Source: a virus
Virus record (IMG/VR): IMGVR_UViG_3300033143_005193
Coordinates: 46,777-110,776 of that record
Reading direction: 5' to 3' (one strand)
Length of the DNA: 64,000 nucleotides
Both the position numbers and the translations under genes were made by a program. The notes beneath the pieces are model-generated. The model was not told where the DNA came from. It was given only the letters and a program-made list of their open reading frames with translations, and searched no databases. Shown here piece after piece: positions 16,258 to 25,975 of this stretch. Positions within the stretch are counted from its first letter, which is position 1, and every line of letters starts with the position of its first letter.

Positions 16258-17346
16258 CTAGAAAGAATTTACTACATCAATAATTCTATTAAGATCTTTT
16301 GTTGATAGATTTGGATGATTTGGTAGTCCAACAACTCTTTTACTGAAATGTTCAGCTCTCGGATGTAAAATACTATCATATTTTTTCTTAAATATAGGTT
16401 GTTTATATAATGGTTCATTATATCTATGCCTGAATCCAATACCATTTTCCTTCAAGTGTTTCAGAAAATCATCTCTTTCATCATATATTGTAATAACAGG
16501 ACACCAAAAGAAAACACATTCCTTGTTAGTTTCTATTATGTCCTTATAAAGAGGCATTACCTTTGTAGATTTTATGTTATTGTAAATATATAAGGAATTT
16601 TCAAATCTTTTTTCATTAAAAGAATCAAGTTTTTTCAACTGTTCTAATCCAATAACACCAGATACTTCATTCATTCTATAATTATATCCTAAATAAGTAT
16701 GAGTGTGTCTATCAGTCATACCATGAGATCTTATTTGTTTCAATCTTTCATACATTTCTTTACTGTTTGTAGTAATCATACCACCCTCTATAGTGGTCAT
16801 ATTTTTAGTAGCGAAAAATGAAAAACAACCAGCATTACCAAAAGAACCTACTGTTTTTCCATCAATTTTGGCCCCATGAGCTTGAGCACAATCTTCTATA
16901 ACAACAAGACCATATTTTTTAGCAATATTCATTATTTTATCCATATCACATGGCATACCAAAATAATGAACAGGCATAATAATCTTTGTATTTTCAGTTA
17001 TATGCTGTTCAATATCATCAGCGTTTATATTACATTCATCATTAACATCAACAAAAATTGGATCAGCATTTCTCATCAAAATAGGTGAAATTGTTGCAAA
17101 AAATGTCATGGACGGAACAATAACTTCATTACCCCATTCAATATTGTAATAAATAAGAGCCAAATGAATAGCAGCTGTTCCAGAATTACATGCAACAGCA
17201 TATTTTGTTCCAACATAATCGGCAAATTTCTTTTCAAATTGATCAACATATTTACCTGATGTATAATTTCCAGAAATTAATACTTCCCTAACTTTAGCGA
17301 GTTCTTCTTCATGAAGAATAGGCATAGATACTTTAATATTTTCCAT
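16258..17346 (-). CDS. DegT/DnrJ/EryC1 sugar aminotransferase (PLP)
   Basis: 362 aa from the ATG at 17346, which has GGAGG 5 nt upstream (the ATG at 17370 does not). NSGTAAIHLAL, VIEDCAQAHGA and the PLP-lysine block CFSFFATKNMTTIEGGM are all present. The FATKNM form is typical of polysaccharide aminotransferases such as perosamine-type enzymes. It transfers an amino group to a keto sugar nucleotide, most likely for the neighbouring acyltransferases. Confidence 0.88.
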   Translation of the reverse strand: MENIKVSMPILHEEELAKVREVLISGNYTSGKYVDQFEKKFADYVGTKYAVACNSGTAAIHLALIYYNIEWGNEVIVPSMTFFATISPILMRNADPIFVDVNDECNINADDIEQHITENTKIIMPVHYFGMPCDMDKIMNIAKKYGLVVIEDCAQAHGAKIDGKTVGSFGNAGCFSFFATKNMTTIEGGMITTNSKEMYERLKQIRSHGMTDRHTHTYLGYNYRMNEVSGVIGLEQLKKLDSFNEKRFENSLYIYNNIKSTKVMPLYKDIIETNKECVFFWCPVITIYDERDDFLKHLKENGIGFRHRYNEPLYKQPIFKKKYDSILHPRAEHFSKRVVGLPNHPNLSTKDLNRIIDVVNSF

Positions 17347-18295
17347 TTTCTTCCTCCAATATATAATCAAACAATTTTTCTAAACCATCTTTCATTTTCG
17401 TTCTTTTCTTATTTTTTAAAATACCATCAATTTTTTCATTTGATATTTTTAAATCTCTAGCTTTTACTTCATTTGATTCTTGTTGAAATTCAACAGAAAT
17501 ATTTTTTCCAATTTTCTTTTTAGTTAAATTTTGAATTTTTCTAATAATTTCTCTAATAGTAAATTCATCAGGCCCTGATATATTGAATATTTCACCTGAT
17601 AAACTTCTTTCATTTTTCATAATATCATATATCTCAAGATATGTATCTATTAAATCTTCGATCCACAGAAAATTTCTTTTTTGGTTTCCATCACCAAATA
17701 CGTTTATTGGCTCGTTTCTAATAGATTTTCTAATAAAATTATGGATGGCTGAATCATATTTCATAGATGGTGAAGGACCATATATTGTAGATTGTCTTAA
17801 AATAACGGTTGGTACACCAAATGATCTATAATATGATTGACAAAAAAGCTCAGAAGATCTTTTCATAACACCATAATCGTTTACAGGTTTTATGGGATGG
17901 TTTTCATCTAATGGAAGATAAATAGGATTACCATATAAAGCAACTATAGAGGAAGAAAATAAAAATCCAGAAATATCAATATCTTTTACACCTTCTAAAA
18001 GAAGTCGAGTTGATAAAGTATTGATTTCTAGTCCTTTTTTTATATTTTTTGAACATTCTCTAACATTTGATAAAGCTGATAAATGATAAACAAAATCAAC
18101 ACCTTCCAAAAAGTTTGATATATCTTTTTCGTTTAAAACACTGCCTCTTATTACTGTAATATCTTTATTTATTTCTTGATCATTTTTTAATTTGTTATCT
18201 ATTACTTTTACATTATATCCTTTTGATAAAGCTTTTTCAGCTAATGCCATGCCTATATATCCAAGACCGCCAGTTATTCCAATTGTATTAGTCAT
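17333..18295 (-). CDS. NAD-dependent nucleotide-sugar epimerase/dehydratase
   Basis: 320 aa extended SDR with TGGLGYIGM at the N-terminus, LFSSSIVALYG at the catalytic Ser, YGVMK as YxxxK, and FGDGNQKRNFLWIEDLI as the sugar-nucleotide block. It overlaps the aminotransferase gene by 14 nt. Together they may make and aminate one sugar nucleotide. Confidence 0.82.
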   Translation of the reverse strand: MTNTIGITGGLGYIGMALAEKALSKGYNVKVIDNKLKNDQEINKDITVIRGSVLNEKDISNFLEGVDFVYHLSALSNVRECSKNIKKGLEINTLSTRLLLEGVKDIDISGFLFSSSIVALYGNPIYLPLDENHPIKPVNDYGVMKRSSELFCQSYYRSFGVPTVILRQSTIYGPSPSMKYDSAIHNFIRKSIRNEPINVFGDGNQKRNFLWIEDLIDTYLEIYDIMKNERSLSGEIFNISGPDEFTIREIIRKIQNLTKKKIGKNISVEFQQESNEVKARDLKISNEKIDGILKNKKRTKMKDGLEKLFDYILEEENGKY

Positions 18296-18615
18296 TTATT
18301 ATTACTCCTTTGTCGTCTTCTAGCTTTATCCCTTGCTTTATCTAAATTATGTTCGTAATTCATTTCTTTCAAAAAAGCTTCTTTGTCTCCGCCTTTATAT
18401 TCGAACAATTTTCTTGCAATTTTTTTACCCATAATATAGGCTTCTTGAAGAAGATCTATTATCTTTTCTCTTTTTTCTTCATCCGGTAATTCTATAACTT
18501 CATCATATATTTCTCTATGAACTTCGCAAATTGATCTAAATTTAGATGAAACAGGATCGCTTATTTTATTTTTTTCAAAATCTACTTCCTTTTTAATATT
18601 ATTCTTTTTTGTCAT
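18292..18615 (-). CDS. Hypothetical helical protein in the sugar operon
   Basis: 107 aa from ATG 18615 (GAGGA upstream). It is entirely charged and helical with a basic tail (ARDKARRRQRSNNK). It resembles small phage proteins with no assigned role. It is translationally linked to the SDR genes on both sides by short overlaps, so it is part of the operon by position only. Confidence 0.5.
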   Translation of the reverse strand: MTKKNNIKKEVDFEKNKISDPVSSKFRSICEVHREIYDEVIELPDEEKREKIIDLLQEAYIMGKKIARKLFEYKGGDKEAFLKEMNYEHNLDKARDKARRRQRSNNK

Positions 18616-19501
18616 AATTTTCCTCATAATATTCTATAGTATCTCTTAAACCATAATCAAAATCATTCATAAATTCAAATCCAATTTTTTTTAGTTCATC
18701 ATTGGAAATATCATCAAAATTCATAACTTCATCGGGTCTCTGTGGTTCATATTTTATAAGAGATTGTTTTTTCATAATATTATATATTTTATAAGCTAAT
18801 TCTTTTATATTTATTTTAAAATCAGAAACACAATTAAATATTTTACCGTTTGTTGAATCATTTTCAGATATTAAAAGATTGGCTTTTACTATATCCGAAA
18901 CATGAGTGAATCGTCTTTCTTGTAATCCAGATCCTTGTATTATAATTGGAATATTATTTAAAATATTTGTTGTGAATTTTGGTATTACTCCAAGCTCTGA
19001 TTGTCTTTTACCATATACATGAAAATATCTTATTATACTATAATTAAAATCTGGATAATAACACTTGAAAGCATTTAAATAAGCTTCTGCTGAATATTTT
19101 GTAACACCATAAAATGACTTAGGATTTCCATTACAGACAGACCCAGTGGAGGCATAAATAACTTTTCTGACACCCATTTTTCTTGAAGCTTCAAATACAC
19201 ACCACGATCCTCTTGAATTTGTCATAAGATCTTCCAATGGATTATTTCTACATACTAAACACTTAGAAGCAGCATTATGAAATACAGTATCAACATCTTT
19301 AAAATAAGGTAATATTTTGTCATAATTGTAGATACTTTCATTAACAAAAGTACAGGTTTTCGGATTCCACCAATCTTTTAAATTATCTTTATTACCATTT
19401 ATAAAATTGTCTATACAGATAATTTCATGTCCCTGTTTACATAGAGTTTCGCATATATGACTTCCTATAAAACCAGCACCGCCTGTTATTAAATATTTCA
19501 T
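18599..19501 (-). CDS. NAD-dependent nucleotide-sugar epimerase/dehydratase
   Basis: 300 aa SDR. GGAGFIGSHICE is at the start, YASTGSV holds the catalytic Ser/Thr, YGVTKYSAE is the YxxxK block and IQGSGLQERRFTHVSDI the substrate block. It is a little short of the usual 310-340 aa but complete. Substrate not determined. Confidence 0.82.
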   Translation of the reverse strand: MKYLITGGAGFIGSHICETLCKQGHEIICIDNFINGNKDNLKDWWNPKTCTFVNESIYNYDKILPYFKDVDTVFHNAASKCLVCRNNPLEDLMTNSRGSWCVFEASRKMGVRKVIYASTGSVCNGNPKSFYGVTKYSAEAYLNAFKCYYPDFNYSIIRYFHVYGKRQSELGVIPKFTTNILNNIPIIIQGSGLQERRFTHVSDIVKANLLISENDSTNGKIFNCVSDFKINIKELAYKIYNIMKKQSLIKYEPQRPDEVMNFDDISNDELKKIGFEFMNDFDYGLRDTIEYYEENYDKKE

Positions 19502-20493
19502 ATTAGATCCTTATATACTTTATTCCATAATCTTTCAGAAGTTGGAATAAATCCATGTTTTTTCTCAGCCCATCTTCTGGACTTCTTTTTTTCTTCTATT
19601 ATCTTATCTCTATTATATTGAATTATTTTAATAATTTGATCTTTTAATTGTTTTTTATTGTTTGCTATGTTTAAAGCATTATTACCATATTCTTTTTTAT
19701 AAATATCATTATATAATGAATTAGTTATAACAATTTTTCCAAGTGCGGCTGCTTCAAGAGCAGTATTACCCCATTCGCCAAATTTTATTCCCTTAAAAGA
19801 AGGTTTCAATGTTTCTATTATAACATCACATTTTTTGAACTTTTTTAAATGTTCCAACCAAGGTTCTATTTTTTTATTTATATCTCTTGTTCCAATATAT
19901 TGGAACAATTTATTATATTTTTTATCATTTTCGATTTCTTTTATTATTTCTAAAATTTCCTTAGTTCCTTTAGTTTTTGGATTTGATGGAAAATGACCTA
20001 TAATAACTTTCTCATTATTATTATATTCAGGCTGTAGAAATTCTGTATCTACTGGATAATATATAAGATGTTCATTTTTCGCACCATATCCCAAAAGAGC
20101 TGGATATTGCATAATAGTAGCATCTACTATTTTATTAAAAAAAGAATTACATTTTTTTCTCGTGTTTGTGTTTATATATGGACGACCGCCATATTGAATA
20201 ACTAATTTCTTTTTTGATAAATCTATTCCTGTATCAACATAAGTACCAGCTATAAAATGAATTATTTTTGATTCAGAAGCTAAATCCTTTAATTCTTCGC
20301 TTTTAAAGGAAAGTGGTGGGTATAATGGGGATTTAATTCTATACATATTACAAAGAATTGCTTGTTCTGTATAATCAAAATGGGAAATTCCTTTAAATAT
20401 TTTAACATTTAATCCAAGTAATTCCAGGCATTTGCTGAATCTCCAACCAGTATTGGCGAGATCTTTATAAGTTACCATTAAAACATCATTCAT
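19498..20493 (-). CDS. GT-B glycosyltransferase
   Basis: 331 aa. GHFPSNPKTKGTKEILEII begins the second Rossmann domain and EWGNTALEAAALGKIVITNS is the GT1/GT4-type donor-binding block. Its ends overlap or abut neighbouring sugar genes. Likely adds one sugar of the glycan assembled by the cluster. Confidence 0.75.
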   Translation of the reverse strand: MNDVLMVTYKDLANTGWRFSKCLELLGLNVKIFKGISHFDYTEQAILCNMYRIKSPLYPPLSFKSEELKDLASESKIIHFIAGTYVDTGIDLSKKKLVIQYGGRPYINTNTRKKCNSFFNKIVDATIMQYPALLGYGAKNEHLIYYPVDTEFLQPEYNNNEKVIIGHFPSNPKTKGTKEILEIIKEIENDKKYNKLFQYIGTRDINKKIEPWLEHLKKFKKCDVIIETLKPSFKGIKFGEWGNTALEAAALGKIVITNSLYNDIYKKEYGNNALNIANNKKQLKDQIIKIIQYNRDKIIEEKKKSRRWAEKKHGFIPTSERLWNKVYKDLI

Positions 20494-20516
20494 GATTATT
20501 TTTGCCCATATTAAAT

Positions 20517-21425
20517 TTATCCGTTGACTTCTTTTAATCTCCTTTTACTAATTTTTATTGTAAATTCATCTTTTTTAAATATTCTGCTTTGTTCTCTATT
20601 AAATCTACTACATATATATCCATCATTCCAATAATTTATCATTTTACCAATATCAACACTTACTTTACCATGTTCTTTTATTATATCACTATATGATCTA
20701 CCAAGCATTCCACCACCAACAAAGAAAATATCATAATCATTAATCTTCTTTTTTAATTCTTCTTTTATCTTTTCATGAAAATTTATATGCCATTTTTCTT
20801 TCGGTACATCATTTACATATCCCTTTTTACCAGAAATATTTCTAACTTTATTTGCTCTTGGAATTGAAAAAACACCATAATCTATACCATATTTTTTAAA
20901 TTGATCAAAAGAATCATTTAAAGATGTAACAAAACAAACCTTTTTATTATTTTTTTTAAGATATTTAAACAATTTCATATCATTGAAAAGAAAGAACCCA
21001 ACATCAGTTTCACAATAATTAGTGTTCACTATACCAAGTTCATTATAATAATATTTCCATTTTTCTAGCAAACTTTTATTTTTACCGCCTTTTCTTTCCT
21101 TATATAAATCAAAAGATGATATGTAATTTGCCCTATTTGAAACATCTCTATACATATCCCAAACATAAGGAAATTTGTCAAAAGTTACACCTTGTTGGTA
21201 TCCTTTCCAAACACAATCAAGTTTTCCATCATATTCTTCAAAAAAATCAACATTTTGTTTTTTAAGTTCTATAAAACATTTTATAAATTTTAGATCACCA
21301 TCACCAAATCTTATCAGAGAAAATGGCTTTGATTTTTCTACATGATTTATTATATCTTGTTTTATCCATTCTGAAGTATGAATATTAGTATTTGGTATAT
21401 ATTTTGTAATTTTAGATTTCTTCAT
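20517..21425 (-). CDS. GT-D-fold glycosyltransferase
   Basis: 302 aa from ATG 21425, with AAAGGA about 11 nt upstream. The early motif PFSLIRFGDGDLKFI matches the sugar-nucleotide/metal block of GT-D enzymes (DUF1792-type). YDIFFVGGGMLG lies in the second half. The ATG overlaps the end of the sulfotransferase gene by 14 nt, which argues for coordinated synthesis. Confidence 0.7.
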   Translation of the reverse strand: MKKSKITKYIPNTNIHTSEWIKQDIINHVEKSKPFSLIRFGDGDLKFIKCFIELKKQNVDFFEEYDGKLDCVWKGYQQGVTFDKFPYVWDMYRDVSNRANYISSFDLYKERKGGKNKSLLEKWKYYYNELGIVNTNYCETDVGFFLFNDMKLFKYLKKNNKKVCFVTSLNDSFDQFKKYGIDYGVFSIPRANKVRNISGKKGYVNDVPKEKWHINFHEKIKEELKKKINDYDIFFVGGGMLGRSYSDIIKEHGKVSVDIGKMINYWNDGYICSRFNREQSRIFKKDEFTIKISKRRLKEVNG

Positions 21426-22158
21426 CAAATCTATATCCTTTTAATATGTCATATTTGTTAATTATTTTTTTATATACTTTATTTTTTTGATCATCTGTCC
21501 ATTTTAACCTAAATCTACTAAAATGTGGTTTATTTTTTATTACATTTGAACATGATTCTATATAATCATCGAAAACATCAACACCCAAAAACTCACACAT
21601 TTTTATTATATTTCTTTTTTTATTGTATATTAAATCTTCATGATATATTTCTAATATATTATTCTGTTCATTTTCTTCCTCATTTTTTATTTTTTGAACA
21701 ACGTCCATTATTGAACAGTACACTTCTATAAGATTATCTATGCTTTTACCTTTTCTTATTGATTCTGTTGTTATTTGATCAAATGGATTTCGAACAGAAT
21801 GAATATATTTTATTGGAAGATTTATATTTTTTTGAAAGATTTTTAATTTGTTGAAATTTCTACTTAAATTTAAAGATGTATTATTTCCGTGTTTATCACC
21901 TATAACTAATAAATCACCATCTTTCCATGTTTTTTCAATTTTATATTTATATTTTCCTCTTACTAACTTGTTTTTTTCTTTTTCACATTTTTTTAAAATA
22001 TTGTTTATAATCGTTTCTTTATTTTTATTATAACATCCATTTTTTTTAAAAATACCCAATTCATTTGAAATACGAATATTTGGATGGGCATTTAATATAA
22101 CTGATATTAAACTATGTCCGCTTCTTCCAGGGCCTATAAACAAACAAAAATAATTCAT
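21412..22158 (-). CDS. Sulfotransferase-like protein
   Basis: 248 aa. GPGRSGHSLIS (9-19) fits the 5'-phosphosulfate-binding loop and IHSVRNPFDQITT the 3'-phosphate-binding loop of PAPS sulfotransferases. ILEIYHEDLIYN follows as in sugar sulfotransferases. It would use PAPS from the APS kinase encoded at 12.0 kb. The acceptor is presumably a glycan made by the surrounding glycosyltransferases. Homology to kinases is less likely because both PAPS loops are present. Confidence 0.75.
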   Translation of the reverse strand: MNYFCLFIGPGRSGHSLISVILNAHPNIRISNELGIFKKNGCYNKNKETIINNILKKCEKEKNKLVRGKYKYKIEKTWKDGDLLVIGDKHGNNTSLNLSRNFNKLKIFQKNINLPIKYIHSVRNPFDQITTESIRKGKSIDNLIEVYCSIMDVVQKIKNEEENEQNNILEIYHEDLIYNKKRNIIKMCEFLGVDVFDDYIESCSNVIKNKPHFSRFRLKWTDDQKNKVYKKIINKYDILKGYRFDEEI

Positions 22159-22955
22159 ATTACACCATTCTTTTTTAAATAATCATAAGATTTTTTTAAA
22201 TTTATTGATTTCAATCCTTTATTTGCATTTAACCATTCTCTGTTATTACTTCTCATCTGACCCCATTTAAAATTCGGATATTTTTTATTTATATCAACAT
22301 ATGCTTGATAACAAGCTTTTTGACCATGAGCTTTGCCTCTTTTTTGTAGAGGAATTTTATCTATATAATATATCCATCTATCCATAAAATCTTTTACTTT
22401 ATCATTTACAGTAAAACCCATTACACACATTAAAACAGCTCTGTTTTCCCTATATACAAATCCCTTTCTATTTATTTGTTTATCTATTCTAAATATGGTA
22501 GAAAAATCATTTTCTTTAGTTATTTTTAAAATTCGTTCAAAAGAACCAGTAACACAAGTATCTATATCTGCATGGAATAAATTATCACCTTCATCCATTT
22601 CTTTTATTAAACTATATATTGATTTTATTCTATCATCATCAGCTATATAATTCTTCCATATTTTTATTCCTGTGTTAGTCTTTTTGTTCTCTGTTATGTT
22701 TTTAAACATCATTAATTTTTCTTTACTTATACCCATTTTTCTTGATAAATCATTATAATCTATTTTACTATTTCTAATTTCTATATTTTTTCTTAATGAT
22801 GTTAATTCTTTTATTTGATCACTTTTCAGATCTTTTGTAAAGATTACCATTTCATCATCTTCACCATTAAAGTGTGTATATGATTTTATAAAAATTTTAC
22901 CCCATTCAAAATAACCATCTGTTAAATAACTGTTTATAATCACACCATACCCCAC
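22155..22955 (-). CDS. GT-A/GT8-like glycosyltransferase
   Basis: 266 aa. It begins GYGVIINSYLTDGYFEWGKIFIKSY and contains DNLFHADIDTCVTGSF, a DxD metal/nucleotide-sugar motif. AHGQKACYQAYVDI resembles the acceptor half of GT8-like proteins. It is placed between the two sulfotransferase genes and overlaps both. Confidence 0.65.
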   Translation of the reverse strand: MGYGVIINSYLTDGYFEWGKIFIKSYTHFNGEDDEMVIFTKDLKSDQIKELTSLRKNIEIRNSKIDYNDLSRKMGISKEKLMMFKNITENKKTNTGIKIWKNYIADDDRIKSIYSLIKEMDEGDNLFHADIDTCVTGSFERILKITKENDFSTIFRIDKQINRKGFVYRENRAVLMCVMGFTVNDKVKDFMDRWIYYIDKIPLQKRGKAHGQKACYQAYVDINKKYPNFKWGQMRSNNREWLNANKGLKSINLKKSYDYLKKNGVI

Positions 22956-23710
22956 TCATCAAGATATTTTCCAAGGTCTACTTTTTTTAACAAAGATATC
23001 ATTTTTCTTTTTTCTCTATCGTTAAAATATGATAATACATCTTCTTTATTTCTTTTTGTTATATTTGAATACATGTCAAAATATTCTACACCAATAAAAT
23101 TACATAACTTTTCACACGTTTCTTTATTTAAATATGTTATTTGATTTGATTTTATATTGAAAGCACCGACTTTTTTAATCTCACCAATTTCTCCTTCTTT
23201 TCTTCCTATCATATCCTCATAATATATTTTTATCTGGTTTTCATGTTTTTCCCATTTCTTTTTATATATTCTTGATTTTTCCATAGAATGTAGTATTTCG
23301 TTTACTAATTTTTTTACATCAATATTTGTTATAGGATCTATTTGTCCTTTATTATTATTTCTTGATAATCTAGAAACAGCTTTTTTGAAATGATTTTTTC
23401 TGAATAGATGTATTATCTGTAGATTATTTTTCCTAATATAAGGTTCTAATTTCCAATAATCACACTGATCATATATTAGTTTCAAATAAACATTTTCATC
23501 TTGTTCACCTAAATAATTAAGAAATTTTTTTTTATTATATGATTTATTATCTTTCATCCATCTATACATATATTGACCATTTCTTTTTTTAATTTTTCCC
23601 CTTATCATAAAAAGTTCATCATAACAAGTAATTTCTGGATGTGAATCTAAACAATTTTGTAATAAAGTAGATCCTGTTCTTTTATCACATAAAATAAAAC
23701 CTTTAAACAT
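22940..23710 (-). CDS. Sulfotransferase-like protein (Stf0-type)
   Basis: 256 aa. CDKRTGSTLLQNCLDSHPEI is a textbook PAPS 5'-phosphosulfate loop, and IIHLFRKNHFKKAVSRL is the 3'-phosphate loop. KIYYEDMIG follows. It is the second PAPS-dependent enzyme of the cluster and is quite different from the one at 21.4 kb, so two acceptors or two positions are likely. Confidence 0.82.
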   Translation of the reverse strand: MFKGFILCDKRTGSTLLQNCLDSHPEITCYDELFMIRGKIKKRNGQYMYRWMKDNKSYNKKKFLNYLGEQDENVYLKLIYDQCDYWKLEPYIRKNNLQIIHLFRKNHFKKAVSRLSRNNNKGQIDPITNIDVKKLVNEILHSMEKSRIYKKKWEKHENQIKIYYEDMIGRKEGEIGEIKKVGAFNIKSNQITYLNKETCEKLCNFIGVEYFDMYSNITKRNKEDVLSYFNDREKRKMISLLKKVDLGKYLDEWGMV

Positions 23711-23724
23711 ATAAAAAATCTCCT

Positions 23725-24678
23725 TTAAATTTCGTCAATTAAAGCTTTAACAGAATTTTGTTTTTCCATGATAACATTTAGTGTATTAAACATTCTTACT
23801 TTACTTGAATGATATTTCTGTATAAAATTAAAAGCTTTTTCTCTTATTTTAGATGTATCCTTATTCTCCCAAATTTTCCATAATTCTTTCACAATCTCTG
23901 GATTATCATAACTATGAAATAATACATGAATATCATCAGGCAAAATTTTTTCTTGCCACTTAAATTTTCTACTTATCATAAAGGCACCACAACCTAAATA
24001 TTGAAATGGTCTTACGTCAATAAAACCACCAATATCGTAACCAGTACATAATCCTAATATACATTTAGAAGAAATAGAAACTTCTGGTGTATATTTTCTT
24101 AGATCATTTTTAGATTTAGTTTTTACAATGATTATTTTCATTATTTTACGTAATTCTTTTATAAATTCAGATCTATCTTTATGTGATGATTGTGATCCTG
24201 TAAATAATGGATGTTGAAAACTAAATTTAGGATTTTTTTGTGGTATTTTATTTAATGTTAATGAAGAATATGGCCAAAAAAAGACTGGAATATTCCAATA
24301 TGATTTAAATTTATCCAGATTTTCTAGTTGTGAAACGAAAGCAAAATCAAAAACTTCTCTTAAATCACCATCATATCTAGGTTCATCTCTTGCATCAGAA
24401 AGAGTATGAATCATTTTAATTCCTTTGGATTTAAAATCTCTAAATAATTGAAAAACATCTGGTAATTTTTTATGATGATGGAATGTTAAATGTGTGAATA
24501 TAATATTAGGCTTAAAATCGTAAACAATTTCTTTTATAGTATCTAAACTATTTTTTTTCCAATCAACACCAATAACATTATGTCCGTTTAAAGTAAAACC
24601 CTCATATGTTGTTTTAACAAACCAACTATAAGCATTATTTATATTATTACCAGTATTACCTAATATTATAATTTTCAT
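23725..24678 (-). CDS. CgeB-like glycosyltransferase
   Basis: 317 aa. The N-terminal half ends with FFWPYSSLTLN. The second domain has GLCTGYDIGGFIDVRPFQYLGCGAFMISR, the CgeB/GT1-like donor-binding end. Similar in type to the protein at 14.7 kb but not close in sequence. It overlaps the next gene by 23 nt. Confidence 0.7.
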   Translation of the reverse strand: MKIIILGNTGNNINNAYSWFVKTTYEGFTLNGHNVIGVDWKKNSLDTIKEIVYDFKPNIIFTHLTFHHHKKLPDVFQLFRDFKSKGIKMIHTLSDARDEPRYDGDLREVFDFAFVSQLENLDKFKSYWNIPVFFWPYSSLTLNKIPQKNPKFSFQHPLFTGSQSSHKDRSEFIKELRKIMKIIIVKTKSKNDLRKYTPEVSISSKCILGLCTGYDIGGFIDVRPFQYLGCGAFMISRKFKWQEKILPDDIHVLFHSYDNPEIVKELWKIWENKDTSKIREKAFNFIQKYHSSKVRMFNTLNVIMEKQNSVKALIDEI

Positions 24679-25954
24679 TTTTTTCTAAAATACTCCTAAA
24701 CATTTTTCTATAATTTTCAGATTGAATTTTCCACGTCCATCCATCTTCTACTGTTTTTCTAGCATTTATACCCATTTCTATTAGCTTATCTCTATTGTTT
24801 TTAAACCAGTTTATTTTTTCAACATAAGCATTAATATTTCTATCTACCAAAAAACCATTATATCCATCTTTTATAAATTCAGGCATATTACCTATTTTAT
24901 TTGATATTATTGGTCTTCCACAAGCAGCAGCTTCCAATGCTGGATTAGGTGTTCCATCTTCATCACTTGAAACAATAAAAACATCCATATCTTGATACAA
25001 ATCAGGCATTTTATCATGTGGTAATCTGTTAGTATAATCATTCAAATGTAAACGACTATCAGCATCTGCTCTTTCTATTGCTGGTATAATAAAATCTTTT
25101 TGACCTTTTCTTGGTGATAATTTACCAACATGACCAACAACTATTTTATTTCTTTCTCTTGGAATATATTTTTTTATATTGAAAAGTTCCTCATCAACAC
25201 CATTTGGAACATAATATAAATTATCAGAAAACCCCATATTTACCAGTTCATTATACAGTAAAACAGAATTAGCATGTATATGACCAGCTAATCTCATTCT
25301 TTTTCTTATCATTTCTGGGTTTCTGTGAGCAGTAACACCTGTTACTCTTTTCTTTTTTTCAACATTGTTTATTTTTGTTATATATGAATATCCAAAAGTA
25401 AAATAAATATCATAAAATCTATTATTTATACCAGCAGTTTTTCCATCTTCAAGATAATTATAAATATCAAAATCAAATTCATCAGAAAGATATCTTATTA
25501 AATATCGTGATTTTATCCACCAAGCCCATCCTTCAACATCAGTAATAAGAAGAATTTTTGGTTTACCTGATTTTTCTTTAATAGATTTTGTTGGTATTCT
25601 ATTTTTATATCTTTTTGTACTAATGTTTTTTGTTATATTTTTCTTTTTTCTTTCTTTTTCTCTGTTTATGTATTCTCTTATTAAAATCTTTTTTCTGGAT
25701 GTTTTATTATCTCTTACAATTACACCAGCTGACATATCTTCCTCACTTATATTGATTAAAGAATTTAAATAATCAGTTATTTTTCTTAAATCTTTTATTT
25801 TTTGTTTTGCGAAAGAAATTCTTCTAAGATCTTTTTTGTTTTTTGATTCTTTCTTTTCTAAAGTTGATAAATATTCTTCTATTTTTTTTATTTCATCTTC
25901 TTTTTCTTTAATAATTTCTCTAAATTTTTTTTCTGTATATTCAAGATTTTCCAT
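24656..25954 (-). CDS. GT4 glycosyltransferase with N-terminal coiled coil
   Basis: 432 aa. Residues 1-120 are a Lys/Glu coiled coil not found in simple GT4 enzymes. The catalytic part has VGHVGKLSPRKGQKDFI, DVFIVSSDEDGTPNPALEAAACGRPIIS (the E-x7-E donor block) and a usual GT4 tail. The extra helix may attach the enzyme to partners or to the virion. Reading is clear; acceptor unknown. Confidence 0.82.
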   Translation of the reverse strand: MENLEYTEKKFREIIKEKEDEIKKIEEYLSTLEKKESKNKKDLRRISFAKQKIKDLRKITDYLNSLINISEEDMSAGVIVRDNKTSRKKILIREYINREKERKKKNITKNISTKRYKNRIPTKSIKEKSGKPKILLITDVEGWAWWIKSRYLIRYLSDEFDFDIYNYLEDGKTAGINNRFYDIYFTFGYSYITKINNVEKKKRVTGVTAHRNPEMIRKRMRLAGHIHANSVLLYNELVNMGFSDNLYYVPNGVDEELFNIKKYIPRERNKIVVGHVGKLSPRKGQKDFIIPAIERADADSRLHLNDYTNRLPHDKMPDLYQDMDVFIVSSDEDGTPNPALEAAACGRPIISNKIGNMPEFIKDGYNGFLVDRNINAYVEKINWFKNNRDKLIEMGINARKTVEDGWTWKIQSENYRKMFRSILEKNENYNIR

Positions 25955-25975
25955 AAAACAATAATTTCCATAGGA

